Origin: CAKRJP01 sp963658085
Lineage (GTDB): Bacteria > Bacillota > Clostridia > Lachnospirales > Lachnospiraceae
Direction of reading: 5' to 3'
Length of the DNA: 64,000 nt
Assembly: GCA_963658085.1 (NCBI GenBank)
Contig: CAVKOU010000001.1
Location: 1 to 64,000 of the forward strand
In this document: one piece after another, positions 7,505-16,297 of the stretch
Position numbering within the stretch: the stretch's first letter is position 1
How the letters are laid out: the number at the start of each line of letters is the position of its first letter
Position numbers and translations under genes: made by a program
Notes under the pieces: generated by a model
The model's input: only the letters and a program-made list of their open reading frames with translations
Database searches by the model: none
What the model was told of the DNA's origin: nothing

Positions 7505-10231
7505 TTATGACTGATTTGTAATAAACTCTTGAAACTCTGTGGCGCTCATCAGCACCTTTCTAGGCTTGGTACCTTCCTCCGGTCCTACCACCCCTGCTTC
7601 GCAAAGCTGGTCCATAATTCTTGCTGCCCGGTTAAAGCCGATTTTAAAGCTTCTCTGCAGCATACCAATGGAAGCCTTCTCTTTATCAATAATCAGTTGT
7701 CCTGCTTCTTTAAAATAAACATCCCGGTCGTCATCCTCCGAAGAAGTCAAAGAATTATTTCCGCCGCCTAGTTGAACGGTATCCACATGATTCATAATTT
7801 CTTCGTTATAAACTTCCTCTGTGTTCGAATCCTTTAAGAAATCTACTACCTGTTGGATTTCTTCATCACTGACAAAGGATCCCTGGACTCTTGCTGGCTT
7901 CTGATATCCCGTAGGATAAAACAACATATCACCTTTTCCCAAAAGTTTCTCGGCTCCGTTCATATCGATGATAGTTCTGGAATCTACACCGGAGGAAACG
8001 GAAAATGCAATTCTGGAAGGCATATTTGCCTTAATAAGTCCCGTAATAACATTTACAGAAGGTCTTTGTGTAGCGATTACCAGATGAATTCCGGCAGCTC
8101 TGGCTAACTGAGCCAAACGGCAGATGGCATCCTCCACGTCCCCCGGAGCAACCATCATAAGATCCGCCAACTCGTCTACAATAATAACAATCTGAGGCAA
8201 AGGAGAAAGAGGCTCCCCATCCTCTGTCATTACATGGTCTTTTTTAATTTTTTCATTGTAACCTGCCATATCCCGGACTCCGTATTTTGCAAAGGCCTGG
8301 TATCTTCTGGTCATCTCTGCCACACCCCAGTTTAAAGCACCTGCTGCCTTTTTCGGATCCGTAACTACAGGAATCAGTAAATGTGGAATTCCGTTATAAA
8401 TATTAAGTTCCACTACCTTTGGATCGATCATGATCAATTTCACCTCATCCGGTGTGGCTTTATAAAGAATGCTCATGATCAAAGTATTAATACAAACGGA
8501 TTTACCGGAACCGGTGGCACCGGCGATCAATACATGGGGCATCTTTGCAATATCAAATACCACCGTCTTGCCGCCAATATCTTTACCCACCGCAAAGGAA
8601 AGTTTTGACTTACTTTCCTGAAATTCCTTTGATTCCAACAGATCTCGCAACATAACCCCGGAGGTTTCTTTATTGGGAACCTCGATTCCTACTGCTGCCT
8701 TTCCCGGAATCGGCGCTTCAATACGGATATCTGCCGCCGCAAGGTTTAACTTAATATCATCGGCCAAACCTACAATCTTACTAACCTTGACTCCTGTCTC
8801 CGGTTGCAATTCGTATCTTGTAACAGACGGGCCACAGCTTACATTGCTAATAGTCACTCGAACTCCAAAGCTTTCCAACGTATCTTGAAGCTTTTTGGCA
8901 GTTTCTGTAAGAGACTGATTGGATTCCCCGCCAGAGCTCTTTCCTTTTTTTAAGAGTTTTAAAGGGGGATATTCATATTCTTTTTTCGGAAGATTTTCAG
9001 TAGCTGTGATTGCGGCTTCCACACTCTCCATCTCTCCAGCTGCAGAAACCGCGTCTAATTTTGGAGCTTTTCTTTGTGTTCGCTTTACCGCGTTCTCTTC
9101 GTCCGCTCTATCATCTTCTGTCATTCCATAGGCTTCGTTTATATCCGTTTTTTCAGGGATCTCTTCCTCTACAGATTTAACGTCCGCCTCTTCTTCAGAC
9201 TCTATAGCTTCCCCACCTCTGTAAATAGTAAAGGACGGTACTTTCTTTTCGGCTGATTTCTCAGGATTTTCGGTTGTCTCCACAGCAGGTTCTGATGCCG
9301 ATCTTTTCAGAGGCTCAAAAAGAGAAGAAAGATTTTCCGTTCCAAGCTTCGGCTTCTCATCTGCATCCGGAGATTCGATTGTAAGCTCATGCATGTTGAA
9401 TTTCTTCTTTTTATTTGTAAGGGTTGTATCAAAAGAAACCCCATCTACGATATTATCTCTACGCTTTTTAGCCCTGGGTTTCGAATCAGAGGTCTCGGCA
9501 AGTTCCTCTTGCATCTGTTTTTTCTCTTGCTCTTGTTCCGCCAAAAGCTGCTCTCTTTCTAATCTTCGAGTCTCGGCAAGTTCCTTACGTCTTGCGGCAT
9601 CCTTCTTGGCCTTTTCGTAAGCCTTATTTCCTCCTGACTGCATCCCTTTAATAGCTGACTTGCCGGTAATAATCACCAGACAGATAATCAGCAAAATAAT
9701 CACAATTACATAAGTTCCGGCTACTCCGATGGCAGGCGTTAATAGATTGGTTAAAAGCCTTCCAATGGCTCCCCCTTCTCCATTGATTAGCTGAACCAGC
9801 GTACAAATCAACACCAACATAACAAAGGCTGTGATTACCCGAATACGGGCTTTCTTACTTCCTTTATTTACCATCAAAAAAATAATAGAAAAAAATAACA
9901 GGAAAGGAAATACATAGGCTAAAATTCCAAAGATCTTAATCAGGAATCCGGAGATTGCCTCCCCAAGAAATCCTCCCAGACCAAAGTTACTGAGAATCAT
10001 CAAGATACTGACTGCAAAAACCATCCAGATAAAAATCTCAGAACTTAAGAATCCAAGAGATTCATCCACCTCTTTCACGGAAGTTGTTTTCTTTGTGTTC
10101 CCAGATACTTTTTTTGTAGTTCCCTGACTTTTGGTATTCTTTCTTGTTGTATTTTTTGATTTTGTGCTTTTATTTGCTGTTGATTTTTTGCTACTCGTCT
10201 TACTTGTATTTTTGCTTGACTTTGCAGCCAT
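7505..10231 (-). CDS. ftsK: FtsK/SpoIIIE DNA translocase
   Basis: 908 residues. A Lys/Ser/Thr-rich N-terminus (about 60 residues), four or five membrane helices (about 67-190), a charged Glu-rich linker (about 205-440), and the motor domain with Walker A GATGSGKSV, Walker B IVIIVDELADLMMV, and the C-terminal winged-helix gamma domain (SIGMLQRSFKIGFNRAARIMD) that reads KOPS/SRS-type polarity sequences. It pumps chromosomal DNA through the division septum, and in spore formers into the forespore. The gene order CFI-box gene, ftsK, fhs suggests read-through from upstream. Confidence 0.96.
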   Translation of the reverse strand: MAAKSSKNTSKTSSKKSTANKSTKSKNTTRKNTKSQGTTKKVSGNTKKTTSVKEVDESLGFLSSEIFIWMVFAVSILMILSNFGLGGFLGEAISGFLIKIFGILAYVFPFLLFFSIIFLMVNKGSKKARIRVITAFVMLVLICTLVQLINGEGGAIGRLLTNLLTPAIGVAGTYVIVIILLIICLVIITGKSAIKGMQSGGNKAYEKAKKDAARRKELAETRRLEREQLLAEQEQEKKQMQEELAETSDSKPRAKKRRDNIVDGVSFDTTLTNKKKKFNMHELTIESPDADEKPKLGTENLSSLFEPLKRSASEPAVETTENPEKSAEKKVPSFTIYRGGEAIESEEEADVKSVEEEIPEKTDINEAYGMTEDDRADEENAVKRTQRKAPKLDAVSAAGEMESVEAAITATENLPKKEYEYPPLKLLKKGKSSGGESNQSLTETAKKLQDTLESFGVRVTISNVSCGPSVTRYELQPETGVKVSKIVGLADDIKLNLAAADIRIEAPIPGKAAVGIEVPNKETSGVMLRDLLESKEFQESKSKLSFAVGKDIGGKTVVFDIAKMPHVLIAGATGSGKSVCINTLIMSILYKATPDEVKLIMIDPKVVELNIYNGIPHLLIPVVTDPKKAAGALNWGVAEMTRRYQAFAKYGVRDMAGYNEKIKKDHVMTEDGEPLSPLPQIVIIVDELADLMMVAPGDVEDAICRLAQLARAAGIHLVIATQRPSVNVITGLIKANMPSRIAFSVSSGVDSRTIIDMNGAEKLLGKGDMLFYPTGYQKPARVQGSFVSDEEIQQVVDFLKDSNTEEVYNEEIMNHVDTVQLGGGNNSLTSSEDDDRDVYFKEAGQLIIDKEKASIGMLQRSFKIGFNRAARIMDQLCEAGVVGPEEGTKPRKVLMSATEFQEFITNQS

Positions 10232-10274
10232 AAATTACTCCACTCCCTTATTTTAGACGATATTGATTCTGGAT

Positions 10275-11033
10275 TTAAGAAGAAACAAACCTCTCCTTAA
10301 GGCCCAAAACCATATGCATATACATCTCTTTACAGTCCTCATACCTTTCTTTCTCTATAAAGCAAATACAAGGAACTAAATAATCTCTATAAATGTCCTG
10401 ATACAAACATTCTTCCTCAGGAAACATCTTCATAGTCATTACAAGTCTTGGTGCGATCTCATAATATTCATCCACAAGAGCTCTCCCCTCTTCGGACTTC
10501 ATAAGATAAGAATCTCTATATCCCCTCAGTGTCTCCAGTTCATAGCAATCGTCGGGCTTTCCCTGATACTGACATACCGCCGTTGTGATATAGCAAAGCT
10601 TCGTCTTAAAGCCCCCATTCACATCCTCATAAGAAGAAGATTGCAAAGTCATAGGAGTCACAGGAAGCTTGTTCCAGGATTTTACAAATATTTCTGCCAG
10701 GGCATCCCCCTCAGAAGTTTTTTTATATCGGATCAAAGGAATAAAATATACAGCCATAGTAAGATTCAAATCAATGGCCTGCATTTCCTGCATCCTTTTC
10801 GATGCCTGTTCCAATTTTTCGTGAGCATGTGCCGCCAAAGCATCTGCTAAAAGTTCTGCGGATACCTCTTTCTCTTCTAAGTCCCTATAGCACTCTAATA
10901 CCTGACTAATAAAAGGTTCGTATTTACTCCAAAGTACTGTCATAACTTCCGGATATTTGCTCTTCTTAAATTGATTAATGTAATTCATGGATTCGTCAAA
11001 CATATCCATGAACTCATTTGAAAATCTTTCCAA
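10275..11033 (-). CDS. CFI-box domain protein of unknown function
   Basis: 252 residues using a TTG start at 11033, with AGGAGG 10 nt upstream; an upstream in-frame TTG at 11057 would lie on top of that ribosome site and is unlikely. The C-terminal half carries CYITTAVCQYQG, then LETLRGYRDSYL, then LVDEYYEIAPRLV, matching the Cys-Phe-Ile 'CFI-box' pattern found at the ends of many unrelated bacterial proteins. The N-terminal half is helical with no signal peptide or membrane segment. Function unknown. It sits between yebC and ftsK behind the hairpin at 11061-11092. Confidence 0.8.
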   Translation of the reverse strand: MERFSNEFMDMFDESMNYINQFKKSKYPEVMTVLWSKYEPFISQVLECYRDLEEKEVSAELLADALAAHAHEKLEQASKRMQEMQAIDLNLTMAVYFIPLIRYKKTSEGDALAEIFVKSWNKLPVTPMTLQSSSYEDVNGGFKTKLCYITTAVCQYQGKPDDCYELETLRGYRDSYLMKSEEGRALVDEYYEIAPRLVMTMKMFPEEECLYQDIYRDYLVPCICFIEKERYEDCKEMYMHMVLGLKERFVSS

Positions 11034-11060
11034 AGAATTTTTTCCTCCTAATATCAAATC

Positions 11061-11092
11061 AACTCAGCCAGAGTCTCTACTCCGACTGAGTT
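11061..11092 (-). terminator. Probable terminator after yebC
   Basis: 14-bp stem (12 Watson-Crick and 2 G-T pairs) with a 4-nt loop, 8 nt past the yebC stop. The following minus-strand sequence is T-rich but not a pure T-run (GATTTGATATT), so it may be leaky or act as an attenuator for the CFI-box gene. Confidence 0.6.
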
Positions 11093-11100
11093 AAATAAGA

Positions 11101-11832
11101 TTACTCATCCCAGTTGTGATATACATCCTGTACATCGTCATCGTCATCCAACATATCCAATGTTTTCTGGATGCTGGCGATATCTTTTGGATCTGTTAAT
11201 TCCACATATGTCTGAGGAATCATGGTAACTTCCGCAGCTGCCATCTTAATTCCTGCTTCCTCAAGCGCATCTCTGACACCGCTGAATTCTTCAGGAGCTG
11301 TAAGAATCTCAAAGCTGTCCTCTTCCTCAACGAAATCATCAGCACCTGCATCTAAAGCAGTCATCATCAGCTCATCCGAATCTCCATCATACTCTTCCTT
11401 ATCGATAACAATCTGTCCCTTTTTGTCGAACATGAAAGATACACATCCCGGAGTTCCTACATTGCCATTTCCCTTGGTAAATGCATTCTTAACGTTAGTT
11501 GCTGTACGATTACGATTATCTGTAAGAGCCTCTACGATAATAGCAGTTCCATTCGGGCCGTATCCTTCATAGGTAATATGCTCATAATTTGCAGCATTAG
11601 CGTCTCCGTCTGCCTTCTTGATATTACGCTCAATGGTATCATTTGGCATATTTGCAGCCTTTGCCTTGGCAATTACATCACGAAGTCTACTATTATTTAC
11701 CGGGTCTGCACTTCCACCCTCTTTAACAGCTACTGCTAATTCTTTTCCTAATTTTGTAAAGATTTTTCCCTTTGCCGCATCATTTTTCTCTTTTTTATGC
11801 TTAATATTGGCAAATTTTGAATGTCCTGACAT
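11101..11832 (-). CDS. yebC: YebC/PmpR-family (TACO1-like) protein
   Basis: 243 residues, the usual length. Starts MSGHSKFANIKHKKEKNDAAKGKIF, a diagnostic YebC N-terminus, followed by the family segments RDVIAKAKAANMPNDTIERNIKKA and YEGYGPNGTAIIVEALTDNRNRT (each conserved block shortened here to its hallmark). YebC proteins were annotated as transcriptional regulators; newer work on the family links them to translation of proline-rich stretches and mitochondrial COX1. The C-terminus is very acidic (LDDDDDVQDV). It appears to be a single gene between the CBS protein and the CFI-box gene. Confidence 0.96.
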   Translation of the reverse strand: MSGHSKFANIKHKKEKNDAAKGKIFTKLGKELAVAVKEGGSADPVNNSRLRDVIAKAKAANMPNDTIERNIKKADGDANAANYEHITYEGYGPNGTAIIVEALTDNRNRTATNVKNAFTKGNGNVGTPGCVSFMFDKKGQIVIDKEEYDGDSDELMMTALDAGADDFVEEEDSFEILTAPEEFSGVRDALEEAGIKMAAAEVTMIPQTYVELTDPKDIASIQKTLDMLDDDDDVQDVYHNWDE

Positions 11833-11882
11833 ATTCTTTCCTTCTCCTATCTAATTTTACACATATACAAAATATTCTAACA

Positions 11883-12680
11883 CTATTCTTTTATTTTTTC
11901 AATCTTAACTCGCTTGATGGTTTTGTTGTCTACGGATAGGATGGTAAAACGATATCCTTCATAGTCAACAATACAGGCTTCTTCTTCATCCATAGATGGA
12001 ATACGGTCTAGCTGGGCAATCAAAAAACCGTTTAGAGTCTCATACTCTTCTTTCTCAAAAACAAGATCGATATGCTCTTCCAAATCCTCCAGATCAATAA
12101 AGCCATCTGCAAGGTAACTTCCATCTGTCTGCTTTGTAATGAGAACTTCTTCCTCATCATATTCATCCATAATATTTCCAACCAGCTCTTCCAAGATATC
12201 CTCTAGAGCCACCAAGCCGGAAGTTTGACCATACTCATCCAAAACAATGGCCATATGCTTCTTCTCTGTCTGCATTTCCTTGAAAAGAGTATCGATACTT
12301 TTGGTTTCAGGAATAAATTTGGCCGGATGTACATAATCTCCAAGATCCATTACCGGAGTTCTCCGAAGTTCTTCATTCATATATCCGGTGATTGCCTCTC
12401 TAAGGTGCAAGGTTCCGATGATTTCATCAATGTCTTCCTTGTAAACCGGAAATCTTGAATACTGCTCTCCCAGCATAAAAATTAAAGCTTCCTCCAAAAG
12501 CATATGTCCGTCAATGGCAACAATATGCTTTCGATGGGTCATAATGTCCTTCGCATCTTTTTCCATATAGCGGAAAATATTCTGAATCAACGTGGCTGCT
12601 TCCTTTTTCATAGTATCATCCATCTCTTCTTCCTGCTGGAAAATATGATGCATCCTATGAAGTAATCTTTCTCGTTCCAT
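11883..12680 (-). CDS. CorC-like CBS-pair protein
   Basis: 265 residues: an N-terminal helical part, a CBS pair (about 45-165; IMTHRKHIVAIDGHMLLEEA and the second repeat MDLGDYVHPAKFIPETKSID), then a CorC/HlyC transporter-associated domain (LADGFIDLEDLEEHIDL, YETLNGFLIAQLDRIP). It lacks the N-terminal DUF21 membrane domain of CNNM/YfjD exporters, as in proteobacterial CorC. CorC family members are tied to magnesium/cobalt handling, and the CBS pair probably binds adenine nucleotide. It starts 6 nt after alr, which points to co-transcription with nnr-alr. Confidence 0.88.
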   Translation of the reverse strand: MERERLLHRMHHIFQQEEEMDDTMKKEAATLIQNIFRYMEKDAKDIMTHRKHIVAIDGHMLLEEALIFMLGEQYSRFPVYKEDIDEIIGTLHLREAITGYMNEELRRTPVMDLGDYVHPAKFIPETKSIDTLFKEMQTEKKHMAIVLDEYGQTSGLVALEDILEELVGNIMDEYDEEEVLITKQTDGSYLADGFIDLEDLEEHIDLVFEKEEYETLNGFLIAQLDRIPSMDEEEACIVDYEGYRFTILSVDNKTIKRVKIEKIKE

Positions 12681-12686
12681 ATCCTT

Positions 12687-13862
12687 TTAAATCTCTTCTC
12701 CAAAACAATCCATTTGTTCCACAACTTTTCCGTGACGGATATATTCTCTGGGAATTCTCTTTCCCAGGTCACATACGAATTCATAATTAAATCTTCCGGA
12801 AAGGTCGCTGAGCACTTCTACAGGCAAATGCTCCCCTCCATTATAACCTACAAGAGTCACTGTGTCACCAAAGGAAATGTCTTCTATATCGGTAACATCC
12901 ACCATAAATTGATCCATACAGACACGACCAAGAATCGGTGCCTTCTTTCCCTTAACGAGAACATATCCTTTATTTGACAAGATTCTTGGATAACCGTCTC
13001 CGTATCCTACCGGAATTGTCGCAACCTTGGTAGTCTTTTTTGTCACAAAGGTTCCGCCGTAGCTTACAGGGGTACCTTCAGGAACCCACTTTACATGTGC
13101 CACATGACTGACAAGCTCAAGAGCCGGCTTTAACGGTACCTGATCTTTCTTAACTTCCTCCGATGGATATAACCCATAGATGGAAATTCCCGCTCTTACC
13201 AAGTCCAAATTCACTTCCGGAAGATCGATGATTCCGGCACTGTTGGAACAATGATAATAAGGGAAGGTGACATCTAACTCCTGCAGCTGTTCCTTCATCC
13301 ATATATAATTTTCAAATTGCTTCTGGGTAAATGTTTTATCTGTCTCGTCGGATTTTGCAAAATGAGTAAACATTCCCTCCGGAATCAGCCCCGGAAGTTT
13401 GGAAATTTCTGCGATGGTCTCCATAGATTCCTCTGTAATCAAAAATCCAAGCCTTGACATTCCGGTATCTAATTTAATATGCACATAAGCTGACTTCCCT
13501 AAAGCTTTAGCTCTCTCTGAAATAAATTTTGCAGCTTCTAAAGTATAGGTCGTAATGCGGACTTCATTTTCAATAGCTTGATCAATAGAATCCGGGAAAA
13601 TGCATCCTAAAACCAAGATGGGTTTTTTTCGTCCTCCTCTTCGAAGGGCTAGTGCCTCCTCGATAGTGGCTGTTGCATATCCCCAGATATAATCCTTATC
13701 CTCCAAAAGTCCTGAAATCTGAAGGGCTCCATGTCCGTAGCCATCGGTTTTTATTACTGCCAACATGGAAGTTTTCGGGTGAATATTTTCTTTCATCCTT
13801 TCCATGTTATATTCGATAGCATCTAAATCGATCCTTGCACATACTCTAGTATAAGGTTTCAT
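12687..13862 (-). CDS. alr: Alanine racemase
   Basis: 391 residues. PLP lysine K38 in AVIKTDGYGHGA and the opposing catalytic tyrosine in VSYGGTF are present, with the family's HIKLDTGMSRLG and GRVCMDQFMVDVT segments. It supplies D-alanine for peptidoglycan and teichoic acid. Its first 17 nt overlap the 3' end of nnr, a tight coupling commonly seen in Firmicutes nnr-alr pairs (often with acpS nearby, not seen here). Confidence 0.98.
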   Translation of the reverse strand: MKPYTRVCARIDLDAIEYNMERMKENIHPKTSMLAVIKTDGYGHGALQISGLLEDKDYIWGYATATIEEALALRRGGRKKPILVLGCIFPDSIDQAIENEVRITTYTLEAAKFISERAKALGKSAYVHIKLDTGMSRLGFLITEESMETIAEISKLPGLIPEGMFTHFAKSDETDKTFTQKQFENYIWMKEQLQELDVTFPYYHCSNSAGIIDLPEVNLDLVRAGISIYGLYPSEEVKKDQVPLKPALELVSHVAHVKWVPEGTPVSYGGTFVTKKTTKVATIPVGYGDGYPRILSNKGYVLVKGKKAPILGRVCMDQFMVDVTDIEDISFGDTVTLVGYNGGEHLPVEVLSDLSGRFNYEFVCDLGKRIPREYIRHGKVVEQMDCFGEEI

Positions 13863-15363
13863 TTGATATATCCTCCTGTTCTTTCAGGGCTCTTCCAAGA
13901 TAGGAAATGAGATCCCTTGCAAGAACGCTATAACTTCCTTTCTCTTTTCTTGCTAAATCTCCAGATCTTCCATGGAGATAAACTCCCATATCCGTAGCAC
14001 TTAATCCGTTGGTGCTTTGAACTACAAGTGCCGCGATACATCCAGCCAACACATCACCGGATCCGGCCTTAGCCATGGCATTGTTTCCCGTAAGATTCAC
14101 ATAAGGTCCACAGAGATGATTAAATACCATGGTTCTGGTATCCTTAAGAACGCAGACCACCTGATATTCTTCTACAAATTTTTGGAGCAGTTCTGTACGA
14201 TTTTGCTTTAATTCGGCAACGTCTATATCTAAAAGTCTTGCCATCTCCAACATATGTGGTGTCAATATATATTTTCCATCTTTTAATTTTTCTAAAAGTT
14301 CGCGATGCTCTGAGATGAGATTCAAACCATCCGCATCGATAATACACGGAACCTTTGCCTCCTCTAAAACCAAGGTCAAAATTTCCTGAGACGCAGATCC
14401 GGTGCCTAATCCGGAACCGATGCATACTCCGTCCGCCCACTCCAACAATTGAAGCACATCAATCTTATCAAAGGCTTTGTACGTCACTACAATAGCCTCC
14501 GGTATCAGTTCCTGTAAAATGATACGATTGCTCTCATGTGTGTAGATCTTTACAAGACCAACTCCAGCCGTATAGGCAGCCAATGCATTAAAATAAGCAG
14601 CCCCTGACATACCTTTACTTCCTGCAATCACCAGAAGTTTTCCATAGGTTCCCTTGTGGGAATCCACTTTTCGCAAAGGCAAAAGTCTTGCATACTCTTC
14701 CGGTTCATAGGTATAGGCCAGGGTTTTATCTCCTGTCAAAATACTCGTATCAATACCTACATCCCTTACAACCACTTTTCCGGCATAGTCAGCTCCCGGA
14801 AATAATGTAAGACCAAGCTTTCTCTCCTGGAACGTAACGGTAATCTGAGCATGAACCGCAATTCCCATAACCTGACCGGAATCTGCACAAATACCGGAAG
14901 GCAAATCCACCGCCAGCACCGGAGCCGTCTGACGATTGATTTTTCGAATCACATTTTGGTATTCTCCCTGAATCTCACGATCCAGACCGACGCCAAAGAT
15001 CGCATCCACCACTAAACTGTATTCATCGTCTACAAAGCCATCCGTAAAATCCCCGCCGGCTTCTCTTAAAAATTCAATCTGTTTTTTCGTCTCATCACTG
15101 CAATGGGTTTTGTTTCCAACAAAACAGACTGTCACCGGATACCCTTGCCACAACAGAATCCTTGCAATGGCAAATCCGTCACCCCCATTATTTCCAGAGC
15201 CACAGACCACGCAAACATTCTGAAAATCCAGCTTTTCTTCATGCATAACCTCGACACAGGAGCGAGCTGCCTGTTCCATAAGATCCAAGGACGAAACCCC
15301 AAGATCTTCTATGGTATGTTTGTCTGCTTGTTTCATTTGACTTCCATTTACTAGATATCTCAT
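13846..15363 (-). CDS. nnr: Bifunctional NAD(P)HX epimerase/dehydratase
   Basis: 505 residues with two domains: the N-terminal YjeF epimerase (VVCGSGNNGGDGFAIAR) and the C-terminal ribokinase-like ADP/ATP-dependent NAD(P)HX dehydratase (LLVIAGSKGMSGAAYFNA and NNAMAKAGSGDVLAGCIAAL). It repairs hydrated NADH and NADPH, which fits the redox-cofactor theme of this neighbourhood (rex lies directly upstream). Overlaps alr by 17 nt at its 3' end. Confidence 0.97.
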   Translation of the reverse strand: MRYLVNGSQMKQADKHTIEDLGVSSLDLMEQAARSCVEVMHEEKLDFQNVCVVCGSGNNGGDGFAIARILLWQGYPVTVCFVGNKTHCSDETKKQIEFLREAGGDFTDGFVDDEYSLVVDAIFGVGLDREIQGEYQNVIRKINRQTAPVLAVDLPSGICADSGQVMGIAVHAQITVTFQERKLGLTLFPGADYAGKVVVRDVGIDTSILTGDKTLAYTYEPEEYARLLPLRKVDSHKGTYGKLLVIAGSKGMSGAAYFNALAAYTAGVGLVKIYTHESNRIILQELIPEAIVVTYKAFDKIDVLQLLEWADGVCIGSGLGTGSASQEILTLVLEEAKVPCIIDADGLNLISEHRELLEKLKDGKYILTPHMLEMARLLDIDVAELKQNRTELLQKFVEEYQVVCVLKDTRTMVFNHLCGPYVNLTGNNAMAKAGSGDVLAGCIAALVVQSTNGLSATDMGVYLHGRSGDLARKEKGSYSVLARDLISYLGRALKEQEDISNETLY

Positions 15364-15423
15364 ATCACTTATCTCCCCTTTGATCTACGAAACTCTATAA
15401 CTTTTCCTGTAGATACTGGTAAA

Positions 15424-15447
15424 AAGAGACGACCGAAGCCGTCTCTT
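15424..15447 (-). terminator. Terminator after rex
   Basis: 10-bp stem with a UUCG tetraloop (minus strand AAGAGACGGC-TTCG-GTCGTCTCTT, one G-T pair), continuing into TTT. It lies 10 nt past the rex stop and isolates rex from nnr. Confidence 0.9.
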
Positions 15448-15457
15448 AATATCATTC

Positions 15458-16105
15458 TTATTCTTCTTGGGAATCCACCAGAGAATTCTCATGCAAACGA
15501 TAGGTTACCTGTAAGAGACTGTCTGTCAAATGTACGCTCTCGGTAACAACATCTTCCGGTACATGTAAATCAGTATAAGTAAAGTTCCAAATAGCCTTTA
15601 CCCCATTGTCTGTAAGAATCTTAGCAACTGCAACTGCCTGATCACGAGGAACGGACAAAATTGCAATCTCTACAGGATGTTCCTTCACAAATGCCGGAAA
15701 CTCATCCATCATGAAAATTGGCTTTCCATTAATAGAAACCCCCTGCAAACGAGGATTTACATCAAACAAGGCTGTAATCTCAAATTCATTCTGATTAAAT
15801 CCATGATAATTTGCCAAAGCCTGTCCCAAATTACCAGCTCCCACAACGGCGATGGTATGATGATCTTCCAATCCCAAGATCTTACCAATCTCTTTTAAAA
15901 GATATTTTACATTATAACCATATCCCTGTTGTCCAAAACCTCCAAAGTTATTAAGGTCCTGTCTGATCTGGGATGCAGTCACATGCATACGTTTACTTAA
16001 GTCGCTTGAGGAAATTCTCTCAACTCCTTCGTTAGATAATGTCTCCAAGTATCTGTGATATCTTGGCAATCTTCTAACGACTGCTTGTGAAATTTCTTTT
16101 GCCAT
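15458..16105 (-). CDS. rex: Redox-sensing transcriptional repressor Rex
   Basis: 215 residues. N-terminal winged helix (ISSSDLSKRMHVTASQIRQD) and a Rossmann NADH-binding domain (AVVGAGNLGQALANY), the signature architecture of Rex, which releases DNA when NADH/NAD rises and thus derepresses fermentation and electron-transfer genes. It is monocistronic between the promoter at 16140-16168 and the terminator at 15424-15447. A Rex-like dyad overlaps its own promoter, and a better one lies before the rnf operon in this window, so both autoregulation and rnf control are plausible. Confidence 0.97.
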   Translation of the reverse strand: MAKEISQAVVRRLPRYHRYLETLSNEGVERISSSDLSKRMHVTASQIRQDLNNFGGFGQQGYGYNVKYLLKEIGKILGLEDHHTIAVVGAGNLGQALANYHGFNQNEFEITALFDVNPRLQGVSINGKPIFMMDEFPAFVKEHPVEIAILSVPRDQAVAVAKILTDNGVKAIWNFTYTDLHVPEDVVTESVHLTDSLLQVTYRLHENSLVDSQEE

Positions 16106-16139
16106 ATATATACACCTACTATTCTCTCATAATACCCCC

Positions 16140-16168
16140 AGTATACTCTTTTGTTATAAACCTGTCAA
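16140..16168 (-). promoter_or_regulatory. Sigma-A promoter for rex
   Basis: Minus-strand TTGACA, 17-nt spacer, TATACT, starting about 35 nt upstream of the rex ATG. The -35 box is perfect. Confidence 0.8.
16151..16168. promoter_or_regulatory. Weak Rex-box-like dyad over the rex promoter
   Basis: Minus strand TTGACAGGTTTATAACAA matches 10 of the 14 fixed positions of the clostridial Rex consensus TTGTTAANNNNTTAACAA and covers the -35 box and part of the spacer. Placement suits autorepression, but the match is only moderate. Confidence 0.35.
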
Positions 16169-16187
16169 ATATTTCCTGAAGGCACCC

Positions 16188-16216
16188 TTGCGGGAAATTC
16201 AAGATTCTTGTATCAT
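16188..16216 (+). promoter_or_regulatory. Probable promoter for the ABC-F gene
   Basis: Plus strand TTGCGG, 17-nt spacer, TATCAT, about 80 nt upstream of the ABC-F ATG, divergent from the rex promoter. The -35 box lies in an imperfect dyad (about 16171-16198, ATTTCC...GGAAAT). Confidence 0.5.
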
Positions 16217-16233
16217 AAAGACTAAGTGTAATC

Positions 16234-16261
16234 ACTGAACCAGCGAATTGTCTGGTTCAGT
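16234..16261 (+). promoter_or_regulatory. 10-bp dyad in the ABC-F 5' leader
   Basis: ACTGAACCAG, 8-nt spacer, CTGGTTCAGT: a perfect inverted repeat (13 of 14 when extended) located after the predicted transcription start and 36 nt before the ATG. No T-run follows, so it is not a simple terminator; an operator or a leader hairpin fits better. Confidence 0.55.
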
Positions 16262-16297
16262 AATTCAAAAACCTTTATACGCAGGAGTTTCAATAAA

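Noticed and set aside
14144..14440. 98-codon same-strand ORF inside nnr
   Set aside because: Out-of-frame overlap with a complete, well conserved nnr.
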